From positions 1 through 20,612 of the forward strand of contig JAJWOJ010000008.1 of assembly GCA_021635425.1 (NCBI GenBank): a stretch of 20,612 nt of DNA. Reading direction: 5' to 3'. Positions within the stretch are counted from its first letter, which is position 1. Each line of letters opens with the position of its first letter. Below, in pieces: positions 6,167 through 14,971 of the stretch. The position numbers were made by a program, and so were the translations under genes. The notes below the pieces were generated by a model. The model was not told where the DNA came from. It was given only the letters and a program-made list of their open reading frames with translations, and ran no database searches. Origin of the DNA: Clostridiales bacterium. Lineage in GTDB: Bacteria > Bacillota > Clostridia > Christensenellales > Borkfalkiaceae.

Positions 6167-8758
6167 ATGAAAAAAATTGCAGCTATATTATTGATTATTG
6201 TATTGATTTTCGGATTTACGGCGTGTGACGAAAGCGGGTCGGAATCTGCAACCCCGTCGCAATCCTCATCCTCGTCCGAACCGGACGAAAGACCGGAAAA
6301 GGATGTTATAGACCTTTCGGAACAGACGAATTTTTCAGATACCGTAATTACTGCAAACAGATTCGCAAACGGCGTTCAGGCGTATTACGCCGATAACAAC
6401 AGAACGGCTTACGTTGTGGAAAACCGTAACATTGCGCTTACGCACGAACTCACGGGGAAGAAGTTTGTCTCGTCGTTGAAGTCGAAAGGCGGCGCAGAGT
6501 ATCTTTTCAACACAATGGATTCTTACGTTGTGTTCAACGGGAACGAATATTACGCGAGCGACGACTCTCAGGACGCGAGAATCAATACGACAAAACTCGG
6601 ATATTATTATTATTCTACTTTTGTTCGCGATATGGGTTTCGGGGAAGCGGTGCCGCTTTATCTGGAAAAGGCATACCACACATATGCAGACAGAAACTAT
6701 CAGCAATTCAGGATAATTGCCGATAATTCAAGCAAGTACGTTACGGAATTCGGCTTCGAAATAAAGGTGAATAAAGCGCGTGTGTCCGCAATCGAGCTTT
6801 CGGACGGCGGAAATGTTATTTCGTCGCTCGAAAACGGAGAGTACGTTTACGAAAATCTTTCGTATCTCGGAATGGATATAGCTGAAGCCGGGATTGTCGG
6901 TATAATCACCGCGGGACAAAATACTAAAGTAACGGTTATCGTGAGTAAGAAATATTATGTTATCCGTCAATATGTTCTTTTAAGCGGTGTGACTGCGGGA
7001 GATGAAATCGGTTTTGCAAACAGGTTATATGCAGACGAAACACATTCCTTTGAACAACTGAAAAAAGCCGCAAGCGAAGAGGAAGAACCGCTTACTGAGG
7101 CTAATTTCGACGTAACGGCGAAAGACGGCGCGGCGTTTGTCGGGTATAACCGTTTAACGGGCGCTTATGAATTTAAAATCAGCGGACAGGGTTTTAACGA
7201 ATCGTATTTCAGGGCTCAACAGAAAAAATATTTCGAAAACGTGAAACTTTCGGGCGTTGACGACGACAGAACGATTTATCTTTCCGTAAAAGCAAATTTC
7301 CCTCTCGAAGGCGCGGCTTTGGCGGACGGCAGAGAGACGCTCGTTCCCGTTCCGTTGCAGGTCGGCAAAAACTTCGGGCACGAAAAGGAAGAACCGATTT
7401 ACAATCCGTCCGACGCTATTTACGGCGAAACAATTTTGCCTCTGACGATAAAAAAGGGTGAAGAGTATGAGTTCACGGTTGTAAACGCTTATCAGAAATG
7501 GGGCAATTTTGATCTCAAGCAGCTTTCGTCGATAGAATATTATATTTCGTACTATCACCTTTCTACGGGCGTAAGTGAAACGAACTGTATCGCGCCGTAT
7601 TATTCGGCGTATGAAAAAGGCTCGTTCGGATATGCGTGGGTTCTTCCCGATTTCCGCGGATGCAGCGCGGAATTGTGGGCTGACAAAACCAAACAGACCG
7701 GAGATCCGCAGTATAATTCGGTAGGAACGTTGTATGCTCCGACGGACAATTACGGACTTTCGATGGGTAATTACATCGGCTCCGATATAGCTTATTCGGG
7801 ACTTACTTATGCCGATCTCGATTATTCTTATATATCGGGAGACGGAAATTATATGTATACGATGCGTCACGTGGAAATGCCGCAGAACGACGAATCGAGA
7901 ACTTATTATACAATCGATTTTACATTCCTTAAGGATACCGAGATAGATAATTCGGCATTCAGCATTATCGGTTTTGACGGGAGAAAAGGCAAATACGAAA
8001 AGTCGGCGTATCTCGACGAGAGCGGAAAACACGTCGAAATCACAAATCCGAAATCCAAAACCGGCAGCAAAATATATAAGCTGAATAAAAGCGGTTCTTA
8101 TTTCGCTTATTACGGATTGCCTGATTCTCTTAACGTCCCCGGCGCTCCGAATACTAACGAAACGGGAAATTTCGGTTGTATAGTCAAGGACTACAAAATA
8201 ACCGTGAACGGAAAATCGTCGGACGCAGGGCTTGCTTTCCTTAACGATTACAGAACGAATCCTGTGTTCGGAGATCTGAATTACGGAAGTCTTACGCTTG
8301 ACAGATCGGTTTCATTTAAAAAAGGCGATACGATAAGCGTCGATTTGATTCTTCTTCCGTACGGCACGATAGGCCAGGACGATTGCAAAAACGTTATAAA
8401 CGTGTATGAGGACAGCGTCGTTAATGCGGCGAGCGTAACCGCAACCGTCGGCACTACGGTTAACGATAGCTGGATACCGACTGTCGCCGCAAACGGAAAC
8501 ACCGCAGAATTCACGATAAATGGCGGAGTTTCACTCGGTTCTCCGAACGTTAATTACGCTGTTAAAGTTCAGGGTTTTGATAAACTTTCCGTTCCGAAGG
8601 TTTACGAAAAAATAAACGGCGAGTGGGTTCGTTATAACTTTGCGACCGAACTCGGATACGACGGCTACGGTGTACTTTGCGAAAACGGAAAGCTGACTTA
8701 TTCTTTTGTGTTCGCACAAAACGCCGCGGGCAGAACATTTAAAATCGTTGCGGAATGA
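6167..8758 (+). CDS. Large lipoprotein of unknown family
   Basis: Encodes 863 aa. A textbook lipoprotein signal (lipobox F17-T-A-C20) is followed by a Ser/Glu-rich linker (about 21-46), so the protein is tethered outside the membrane. The remainder is rich in Tyr, Asn and beta-type segments, with no transmembrane helix after the signal. A central region (about 425-560) has many Tyr, Asn and Asp residues, including YYISYYHLSTGVSETN and a GCSAELW stretch. The C-terminal third looks like beta sandwiches. I do not recognise a family. A surface polysaccharide lyase, glycosidase or glycan-binding protein is possible from context, but no catalytic signature can be named. CTGGAG at 6155-6160 is the ribosome binding site; the gap to the upstream gene is 19 bp. 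Confidence 0.8.
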   Translation: MKKIAAILLIIVLIFGFTACDESGSESATPSQSSSSSEPDERPEKDVIDLSEQTNFSDTVITANRFANGVQAYYADNNRTAYVVENRNIALTHELTGKKFVSSLKSKGGAEYLFNTMDSYVVFNGNEYYASDDSQDARINTTKLGYYYYSTFVRDMGFGEAVPLYLEKAYHTYADRNYQQFRIIADNSSKYVTEFGFEIKVNKARVSAIELSDGGNVISSLENGEYVYENLSYLGMDIAEAGIVGIITAGQNTKVTVIVSKKYYVIRQYVLLSGVTAGDEIGFANRLYADETHSFEQLKKAASEEEEPLTEANFDVTAKDGAAFVGYNRLTGAYEFKISGQGFNESYFRAQQKKYFENVKLSGVDDDRTIYLSVKANFPLEGAALADGRETLVPVPLQVGKNFGHEKEEPIYNPSDAIYGETILPLTIKKGEEYEFTVVNAYQKWGNFDLKQLSSIEYYISYYHLSTGVSETNCIAPYYSAYEKGSFGYAWVLPDFRGCSAELWADKTKQTGDPQYNSVGTLYAPTDNYGLSMGNYIGSDIAYSGLTYADLDYSYISGDGNYMYTMRHVEMPQNDESRTYYTIDFTFLKDTEIDNSAFSIIGFDGRKGKYEKSAYLDESGKHVEITNPKSKTGSKIYKLNKSGSYFAYYGLPDSLNVPGAPNTNETGNFGCIVKDYKITVNGKSSDAGLAFLNDYRTNPVFGDLNYGSLTLDRSVSFKKGDTISVDLILLPYGTIGQDDCKNVINVYEDSVVNAASVTATVGTTVNDSWIPTVAANGNTAEFTINGGVSLGSPNVNYAVKVQGFDKLSVPKVYEKINGEWVRYNFATELGYDGYGVLCENGKLTYSFVFAQNAAGRTFKIVAE

Positions 8759-8797
8759 TTATCGTCCGCTATTAATAACAAACAGGAGATTATAGCA

Positions 8798-10516
8798 ATG
8801 AAAAAGAAATTTTTGTGTTCAATTCTGGCTGCGGTTTCGCTTTTTGCCTGCTCTGTGACAGGATGCGAAACGAGCAATACGCCTCCCGAGTCGACAAATC
8901 CGGGAGGAAATATCGAAAATACGATTTCCGTCGAGCCGCTCGATCTCGGAGACGGTTTCAATAAAGCGTATTATCCGATTAAGGAAAATATAGAGCAACG
9001 TTCCGGGAAAATAGACGTGGTTATCGTTTTCTCCGGTTCGGAAGCGGGCTGGGAGGCTTTGGCTAAGGAATATTCGAGACTTCATAGCGGTGCGGTCGCG
9101 GTTGTTCTTAACAAGAAATATTCTTCGAGTACTTATAAAGACGCTCTTAAATACGAAATTACCAATAAAAATACCGATTGGGATATTGTCCAGGGTAATA
9201 TCGTTACAAACCTTATAAGTAAATACTGCGTCAATATGTATCCTTATATAAACGGCAAAAACGGTTATGCGGGGAATAAAACATGGAGCAGCGTTATAGA
9301 AGAAGACGCATATATCACCGATAAATCCGGGACAAACACCAGCACGTATATAATGAACTCGGAAAATCTTCTTACGGCATGGTTCGTCAATAAAGTCGCG
9401 CTTAACGCTGCAGGAGAACTCGGATACCGCAACAAGGACGGCAAGGCGGAAAATCCCGTTACATGGGACGATCTTATCAGTCTGTGCGACTATATGAAGC
9501 AGGCGGGTTACGAAAATCCGCTCGGAGTTTCCGTAAATCAGGAGGGTATCAACGAATATAGTTTCTCGTGGCTTTTGCGTGTGTACGGGGATTATTATTT
9601 CCGTAACGAATACGACGGAATTATGGCTAACGATAAAAGCGGATATGTTTACGATCCTGCTTCGGAAAATCCGGAAAACGATATAAATTACGGCGTTGAC
9701 GTAACTAAACTGTTTAATAAGATCCTTTACGAGAAATCTGAAAAATATATCGGACCGAACAGTGCGAAATTCAAAGAATTCGTGGGACAGCTTGGAAAAA
9801 TGAGTCCGTATTTCGATACGGTAAACGCAAAGCAGGCTTCGATGGAAGACCTCAGAAACGAATTCCAGACTCAGAGCAGCGGTAAGGCTTCGCCGCAGAT
9901 CGTCCTCGATTACGTCGGATCCGGTCTCGAATTCCTGAAAAGCGATAAAATCGAGACGGATTTCTTTGATTATCCCGTTATGGAAAGCGTGGGCGGATAT
10001 ATTCCCGAAGGAACTATCGTGAGAGACGTCGGCGGCAACGGCGGTTATTTGTCGATAATCGATCACGACGCCGCTCAGGACGCTCTTAACCTTGACTTTA
10101 TGAAGTTCGTTATGTCGCCTTACGGTCAGTCGATTTATTACGACGCTCTCAAAGATACGAACTTTACGCCCAAGGGATTGACGCTTGTAAAACAAAAATA
10201 CGTTAAAGTTCCCGATGCATGGAAGGAATTTTTCAGTACGGACAAAGTTACGTTTACAGGGCTTGTCGACAGTAACGAATTTATCCGTAACATGGTTGTT
10301 TCCGTCGGCGGACAAGACGTTGCGGATACCAAAGTTAAAATTTATCAGAACTATCTCGTCGGCATGGGAAGCGATAAAATAGACGTTGACGCGCTCACGT
10401 CGACGTGGGCGTCTACGCTTTACGACGGATGGGTAAAATATGCGACTCAGAACGGGTGGAGCACAACCTGCTATAAAGACCCGGGGCACGGAACCAAACA
10501 CGAGGCGAACGACTGA
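8798..10516 (+). CDS. ABC transporter substrate-binding lipoprotein (sugar type)
   Basis: Encodes 572 aa with lipobox V20-T-G-C23. From about residue 66 (IDVVIVFSGSEAGWEALAKE) it follows the extracellular solute-binding family 1 pattern: a first beta strand, a helix resembling W..L...Y, then VTWDDLISLCDYMKQAGYENP near residue 230 and a C-terminal MKFVMSPYGQSIYYDAL stretch typical of oligosaccharide-binding proteins. At 572 aa it is longer than the usual 420-450 aa and closer in size to LplA-like proteins. AGGAGA at 8784-8789 supports the start. Directly followed by two permease genes, it supplies the ligand specificity of this importer; the ligand is probably an oligosaccharide released by the surface proteins. 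Confidence 0.92.
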   Translation: MKKKFLCSILAAVSLFACSVTGCETSNTPPESTNPGGNIENTISVEPLDLGDGFNKAYYPIKENIEQRSGKIDVVIVFSGSEAGWEALAKEYSRLHSGAVAVVLNKKYSSSTYKDALKYEITNKNTDWDIVQGNIVTNLISKYCVNMYPYINGKNGYAGNKTWSSVIEEDAYITDKSGTNTSTYIMNSENLLTAWFVNKVALNAAGELGYRNKDGKAENPVTWDDLISLCDYMKQAGYENPLGVSVNQEGINEYSFSWLLRVYGDYYFRNEYDGIMANDKSGYVYDPASENPENDINYGVDVTKLFNKILYEKSEKYIGPNSAKFKEFVGQLGKMSPYFDTVNAKQASMEDLRNEFQTQSSGKASPQIVLDYVGSGLEFLKSDKIETDFFDYPVMESVGGYIPEGTIVRDVGGNGGYLSIIDHDAAQDALNLDFMKFVMSPYGQSIYYDALKDTNFTPKGLTLVKQKYVKVPDAWKEFFSTDKVTFTGLVDSNEFIRNMVVSVGGQDVADTKVKIYQNYLVGMGSDKIDVDALTSTWASTLYDGWVKYATQNGWSTTCYKDPGHGTKHEAND

Positions 10517-10542
10517 TACGGCTTTAAGAGAGGATACAGGTC

Positions 10543-12768
10543 TTGAATGAAATACACGACAATTCCGACGTTTCCGAAAAGGGCGTCGGAAAAACGAAAA
10601 TAACGCTTATAATAATGATTGCGGTTTTCATTGCGGCGGTTATATTAACCGCCGCAATGATATGCTGTATTCCGCGCGCCGAAAATATCGAAGCAAAAAG
10701 CGGTAATGTAATAGATGTGATTTCTTACGAAAACGGCGACTGGCTTTACGCAACTTCGGACGGAACGATTATCCGTACGACGCATAACGGAGCAGTCGGA
10801 TATGACGTAAACGTGGTTTCTCTTATAAAGGAAACGACAGACCTTAAAAAAGGTGTTCTTCGTAAAATTTACAAAGCATACGGCGGAAGATTTATTTGGG
10901 GAATAATATCGGACGTAGGCACGGACGGAATCTCGTGGTTGTTTAAAGCCGAAGAAGGCAATGGCGGAATCGATATTATTGATTGCATGCTTTTTTCCGG
11001 CAATATAGACAATACATATTTTCTGGAACGCGACGGTTACTTTTACGTTGCCTGCACGGGAAATCAGGTCGCTGAAATAATGCGTTATGACATAAACGAT
11101 CTCGGGGCGGGGACGCTTTGCAGAACGGTTCTTTACGACTGCACTCCGGACGATGACGGCGGAGTTAAGCTCCGGGCGGTTCAGATGTCGGCGGGAATCG
11201 ATTGTTTCGAGGCTGACGGCAACTATATCTATATTCTTTACGACGGCGGATTTATAAGGCTTGCGACAGACTTTTCAGCGGTTACTTACGATACGAGCAA
11301 GGGAAGAAGTTATCACGCAGACAGTCTCGATACTTCTGCATATCTTTCTTTCGGACTTTACGGAATTTCTTCGAGAGGCGGCGCGTTTTTTGAAAAAGAA
11401 AACAGATTTTACGTTGCGGACAGAGGCGTTTATCTGTATCGGTTCGACACTACCGACATAGACGACCTCGAAATAGGAGAAGACTTAGTCTGTCAATATG
11501 TTGACGGCGTTGTTTTCGACAGTTCGCCCGCAATCAACAGCGCGATATATTATGACAAAAAAACCGAGATCGGTTACGTTCTTCACGAAAGTTCTTCGTT
11601 GGTGACGAGAGTAAATTTTGCAACCGAAAAAATCGAATATTCTTTTAATCTCGAATTTAATATATCGAAAATGATTCAGGGCGCTTCGGCGAATGATATA
11701 TATTACATTTACAGAAACGTAAACAAAACCGGACAATCGGAAAAAACAATTCTTTCGAGCGTGAATACAAGTTTGAAAAAGAATGAAAAGATTTTCAGCG
11801 GGTTTATGGTTTTCGGTATATGTCTTGCCGTTGCGGCGGCGGTGGTTTCTTCGGTTCTCGGCGTGATAATCGGTAAACATAAAGAACGACAAGCATTAAA
11901 GGTCGTTAAAAAAATCTGGCGACAGAAGTACATCTATCTTGCTCTCACGCCTTCGCTTATTCTTCTTGTAATGTTCTGTTATTACGAGGCGATTGCGTCG
12001 ATTGCGTTGTCGTTTTTCGATTATACGATAAAAAACCCGACGATGATATGGAATAACTTTGCAAATTACAAAGAGGTTTTCGGTTCTGCGCTTGCCGGCG
12101 AAGCCTTCGGGAATATGTTTTTATTTCTCTGTTTCGATCTGGTTGTTGCGCTTATTCCTCCGCTTTTGTTTGCGTTTTTCCTTACGGTTATGAAATGGCA
12201 GAAGCTTTCGGGAACGGTAAGAACGTTGTTGTTTATAACGGGCGTTGTTCCGTCGGTCGCGGGGCTTTTAATCTGGCGTACGGGTATTTACGGCGGAGAC
12301 GGGGTTCTGAATACTATTATCAAAGCGTTCGGCGGAAACCCCGTAGATTTTCTCGGTCAGACGGCTTACGCCAGATGGGCGGTTTTGTTTATAGGCTTTC
12401 CGTTTGTCGGAGCGTATCTCATTTTCTTCGGCGGAATGATGAATATATCATCGAGTTATTATGAAGCGGCGGAACTGGAAGGTATAGGGATATGGAAGAG
12501 ATTTTTCTATATAGACATTCCGCTTATAGTGCCGCAACTTAAATACGTTTTTATAACGTCGTTTATTCATTCGTTGCAAAATTTCGCGAGGACGTATATG
12601 GTTACGGGCGGTCAGGCGGAAACGCACACTCCGATACATATAATGTATCAGAATATGGTAAACGGCAATTACGGGCTTGCGTCGGCATACGCGACGGTTA
12701 TTTTCGTGCTGTTGTTCTTTGCAACGTTTATTAACCTGCGCAAGCAGAAAAAGAGTCTGGAGGACTGA
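10543..12768 (+). CDS. ABC sugar permease (MalF/LplB-type) fused to extracytoplasmic propeller-like domain
   Basis: Encodes 741 aa. It starts with TTG at 10543, supported by GAGAGGA at 10528-10534; the nearby ATG at 10547 is out of frame. A transmembrane helix (about 20-43) leads to an extracytoplasmic region of about 370 aa with repeated blade-like motifs (GDWLYATSDGTIIR, NYIYILYDGGFIRL, NRFYVADRGVYLYRF). A second helix (about 420-445) returns to a normal binding-protein-dependent permease core (about 455-735) with the EAA loop E641-A-A...G..., which contacts the ATPase. Ordinary MalF/LplB permeases are about 300-500 aa, so the propeller-like insertion is unusual. It probably pairs with the next permease and the upstream binding protein. 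Confidence 0.88.
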   Translation: MNEIHDNSDVSEKGVGKTKITLIIMIAVFIAAVILTAAMICCIPRAENIEAKSGNVIDVISYENGDWLYATSDGTIIRTTHNGAVGYDVNVVSLIKETTDLKKGVLRKIYKAYGGRFIWGIISDVGTDGISWLFKAEEGNGGIDIIDCMLFSGNIDNTYFLERDGYFYVACTGNQVAEIMRYDINDLGAGTLCRTVLYDCTPDDDGGVKLRAVQMSAGIDCFEADGNYIYILYDGGFIRLATDFSAVTYDTSKGRSYHADSLDTSAYLSFGLYGISSRGGAFFEKENRFYVADRGVYLYRFDTTDIDDLEIGEDLVCQYVDGVVFDSSPAINSAIYYDKKTEIGYVLHESSSLVTRVNFATEKIEYSFNLEFNISKMIQGASANDIYYIYRNVNKTGQSEKTILSSVNTSLKKNEKIFSGFMVFGICLAVAAAVVSSVLGVIIGKHKERQALKVVKKIWRQKYIYLALTPSLILLVMFCYYEAIASIALSFFDYTIKNPTMIWNNFANYKEVFGSALAGEAFGNMFLFLCFDLVVALIPPLLFAFFLTVMKWQKLSGTVRTLLFITGVVPSVAGLLIWRTGIYGGDGVLNTIIKAFGGNPVDFLGQTAYARWAVLFIGFPFVGAYLIFFGGMMNISSSYYEAAELEGIGIWKRFFYIDIPLIVPQLKYVFITSFIHSLQNFARTYMVTGGQAETHTPIHIMYQNMVNGNYGLASAYATVIFVLLFFATFINLRKQKKSLED
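10629..10659 (+). other. Perfect 14-bp hairpin inside the permease coding sequence
   Basis: CATTGCGGCGGTTA (10629-10642) and TAACCGCCGCAATG (10646-10659) are exact inverted complements with only TAT between them. It starts 86 bp after the permease start, within codons of the first transmembrane helix, and 112 bp after the binding-protein stop. Hairpins between binding-protein and permease genes often make the former more abundant by protecting its mRNA 3' end or slowing transcription; that role is inferred here. Confidence 0.6.
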
Positions 12769-12772
12769 AAAT

Positions 12773-13633
12773 ATGACGTCTAAAATCAAAAAATCGTATT
12801 ACAGACTCGATTTCCAGATCGTAATATGTATAATAGTTATCGCCGCGACGCTGTTTTCGTTTTTATCGCTTTCGATAACGCTGATAAATTCGCTGAAATC
12901 GAACGAAGAAATTATCACGAATATATTCGCGCTTCCCAGGGCGAGCCTTTTAGGCGAAAACATGGCGTTTAACTTCTCCCATGCGTGGGAGGCGGTGAAA
13001 ACGTCGTTTATAAGCAGTATTATTCTATCTCTTATCGGAGCGTTTTTCAACTGTCTGCTCGGTTCGGTTCTTGCGTATATTTTTGCATATAAGGACTTTT
13101 ATTTTAAAGAATTTTTCTTTATGATGTTCCTTTCGGTAATGCTGTTGCCGTCGATAATGGGTATGCCGGTTCTCGTTCCGTTCGTAAAAAACACATTGCA
13201 TTTAGGCGAAACATATGTCGGTTATCTGCTTCCTAATTTCGCGGGCGGACAGGTCGGCGCGCTGTTCCTTTTCAGAACGTTCTTTTGCCAGCAACCGAAG
13301 TCTATTTACGAAAGCGCGCAAATAGCCGGAGCGAACGATTGTCAGATATACGTTCACATAACTATACCGCTTGCGAAAGCGATACTGTTATTCCATTTTG
13401 TGGGCGTGTTCGGATCGTATTATAACGATTATCTTTGGCCGAGTCTTATTCTCGGAAACAAAATGACATTGATGCCTATAATGCTCAGCCAGCAGGAAAC
13501 GTTTAACCAGTTGAAAGAAAAGGGGGCTATGTATGCGATGTACGTTATTTCATGCGTTCCGCTTGTCATAACCTCGACAATCAGCATGAGAAATTTTAAA
13601 GGCGGAGAATTTGCCGCAGGAATGAAATTATAA
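12773..13633 (+). CDS. ABC sugar permease, MalG/UgpE-type
   Basis: Encodes 286 aa. The start at 12773 is preceded by CTGGAGGA and lies 4 bp after the upstream stop; an upstream extension would overlap the first permease and is not supported. About six hydrophobic segments are visible, beginning at residues 15-40. The EAA loop E180-S-A-Q-I-A-G-A...IPLAKAI is the cytoplasmic ATPase-coupling motif of this family. It would form the heterodimeric channel with the 741-aa permease. No ATPase gene follows, as in many Bacillota sugar importers that share one MsmX/MsmK-type ATPase encoded elsewhere. Confidence 0.93.
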   Translation: MTSKIKKSYYRLDFQIVICIIVIAATLFSFLSLSITLINSLKSNEEIITNIFALPRASLLGENMAFNFSHAWEAVKTSFISSIILSLIGAFFNCLLGSVLAYIFAYKDFYFKEFFFMMFLSVMLLPSIMGMPVLVPFVKNTLHLGETYVGYLLPNFAGGQVGALFLFRTFFCQQPKSIYESAQIAGANDCQIYVHITIPLAKAILLFHFVGVFGSYYNDYLWPSLILGNKMTLMPIMLSQQETFNQLKEKGAMYAMYVISCVPLVITSTISMRNFKGGEFAAGMKL

Positions 13634-13650
13634 ACATCGGAGTTTATTTT

Positions 13651-14955
13651 ATGGAAAAGAAAAAATTATACGCGGCTATCGTCGGATACGGAAACAGAGG
13701 ACAGGTCTACGGAGATTATTCTCTCCAATGCCCGGACGAATTCGGCGTTGCGGCGGTAATAGATCCGAAAGAATTTAAATTACAAGAGGCTAAAGAAAGA
13801 TACGGGTTGTCCGATGAGAGGCTTTTTTATGATTTCGCTTCGTTTTTAAAAAGCGGAATAAAATGCGATTTCGTAATCAACGCGACGATGGATCAGTTTC
13901 ACTATGAAACGACTATGGAAATCCTCGGAGCGGGTTACGATCTGCTCGTCGAAAAACCGATAGTTCCGAACGAGAAAGAACTTCTCGATATAAAAAATCT
14001 CGCGGAGAAAAAAGGCGTGAGAGTGTTTGTTTGTCACGTCCTCAGATATTCTCCGTTCTATACGAAAATCAAAGAGATTTTAAACAGCGGCGTTATCGGA
14101 AAAATAATGACGATGGAAATGAACGAGCATGTTTGCCGTCAGCATTATCTCGCGTCTTACGACCGCGGAAAATGGAACAGCGAAGACGGCTGCGGCTCGG
14201 GGTTTTTGCTTGCCAAGTGTTGCCACGATATGGATATTATGTGCTGGCTCAACAACGCGTCCGCGCCGGAAACGGTTGCGAGTATGGGCGGAAGATGCGA
14301 ATTCGTCAAAGAGAATATGCCGGAAGACGCTTCCGAGTTTTGTTATGAATGCAAATATAACGAAACGTGTATTTATTCCGCTATGCACGAATATCTCGAC
14401 TTGCACGTTATGCCTTTCCTTGTATGGGACAGGCTTAACAAGCCGTTAAACGAAATAACGGAAGAGGAAAAAATCGAGTTTTTAAAACACGATAATTACG
14501 GCAGATGCGCGTATATAGCAGGCGGAAACATCGTGGACAGACAAAACGTTATAGTAAAATTCGAAAACGGGTCTCAGGCGACGTTTACCCTTGTCGGCGG
14601 CGCGACTAAACCGGACAGATACATTCATATCGTCGGTCAGCGCGGCGAAATAGAAGGGAAACTCGAAGAAGGCAAAATGATCGTGAGAAAATACGACTCG
14701 TCCCCCGCAAACTTTTACGGAGTAAGCGAAGAGATAGACGTCAACTCAAAGGTCGTCAACAAAGCCGAATTCGGCGGGCATAACGGCGGAGATTTCCTCA
14801 TTATGCACGATCTCCTCGCTTATCTTAACGGTGACAGAAGTTCTATTTCGATTACCTCTCTTGCCGATTCCGTCAACGGACATCTTTGCGTGTTTGCGGC
14901 GGAAAAATCGAGAAAAGAGAATAAATTCGTAAATATTGCGGAATTAAAATCTTAA
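13651..14955 (+). CDS. Gfo/Idh/MocA-family oxidoreductase with cysteine cluster
   Basis: Encodes 434 aa. The N-terminal Rossmann fold carries the dinucleotide motif G12-Y-G-N-R-G17, and the family EKP motif is at E101-K-P103, so it is an NAD(P)-dependent sugar or sugar-acid dehydrogenase-type enzyme. No signal peptide is seen, so it is cytoplasmic. A cysteine set C216, C231, C234 and C240 (CYECKYNETCIYSA) resembles the CxxC...CxYSA segment seen in one large branch of this family, probably a metal site. The substrate is not determined; its place between importer and glycosidases suggests oxidation or epimerisation of a released sugar, or an oxidation-based step in glycoside cleavage. CGGAG at 13638-13642 is a weak ribosome site. 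Confidence 0.88.
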   Translation: MEKKKLYAAIVGYGNRGQVYGDYSLQCPDEFGVAAVIDPKEFKLQEAKERYGLSDERLFYDFASFLKSGIKCDFVINATMDQFHYETTMEILGAGYDLLVEKPIVPNEKELLDIKNLAEKKGVRVFVCHVLRYSPFYTKIKEILNSGVIGKIMTMEMNEHVCRQHYLASYDRGKWNSEDGCGSGFLLAKCCHDMDIMCWLNNASAPETVASMGGRCEFVKENMPEDASEFCYECKYNETCIYSAMHEYLDLHVMPFLVWDRLNKPLNEITEEEKIEFLKHDNYGRCAYIAGGNIVDRQNVIVKFENGSQATFTLVGGATKPDRYIHIVGQRGEIEGKLEEGKMIVRKYDSSPANFYGVSEEIDVNSKVVNKAEFGGHNGGDFLIMHDLLAYLNGDRSSISITSLADSVNGHLCVFAAEKSRKENKFVNIAELKS

Positions 14956-14971
14956 AACGGGTAAATTTATA

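Noticed and set aside
8819..10501. 560-codon open frame on the minus strand opposite the binding-protein gene
   Set aside because: It is a shadow of codon bias in the real gene: it mirrors the lipoprotein frame almost end to end, has low-complexity Arg/Ile/Val/Phe composition and no ribosome site. Similar shadows occur opposite the repeat lipoprotein (3604-4371, 4669-5772) and the 863-aa gene (7154-8032).
12677..12772. Extended start for the second permease
   Set aside because: The extension overlaps the first permease out of frame and encodes an Arg/Cys-rich stretch unlike a permease N-terminus; a good ribosome site precedes 12773.
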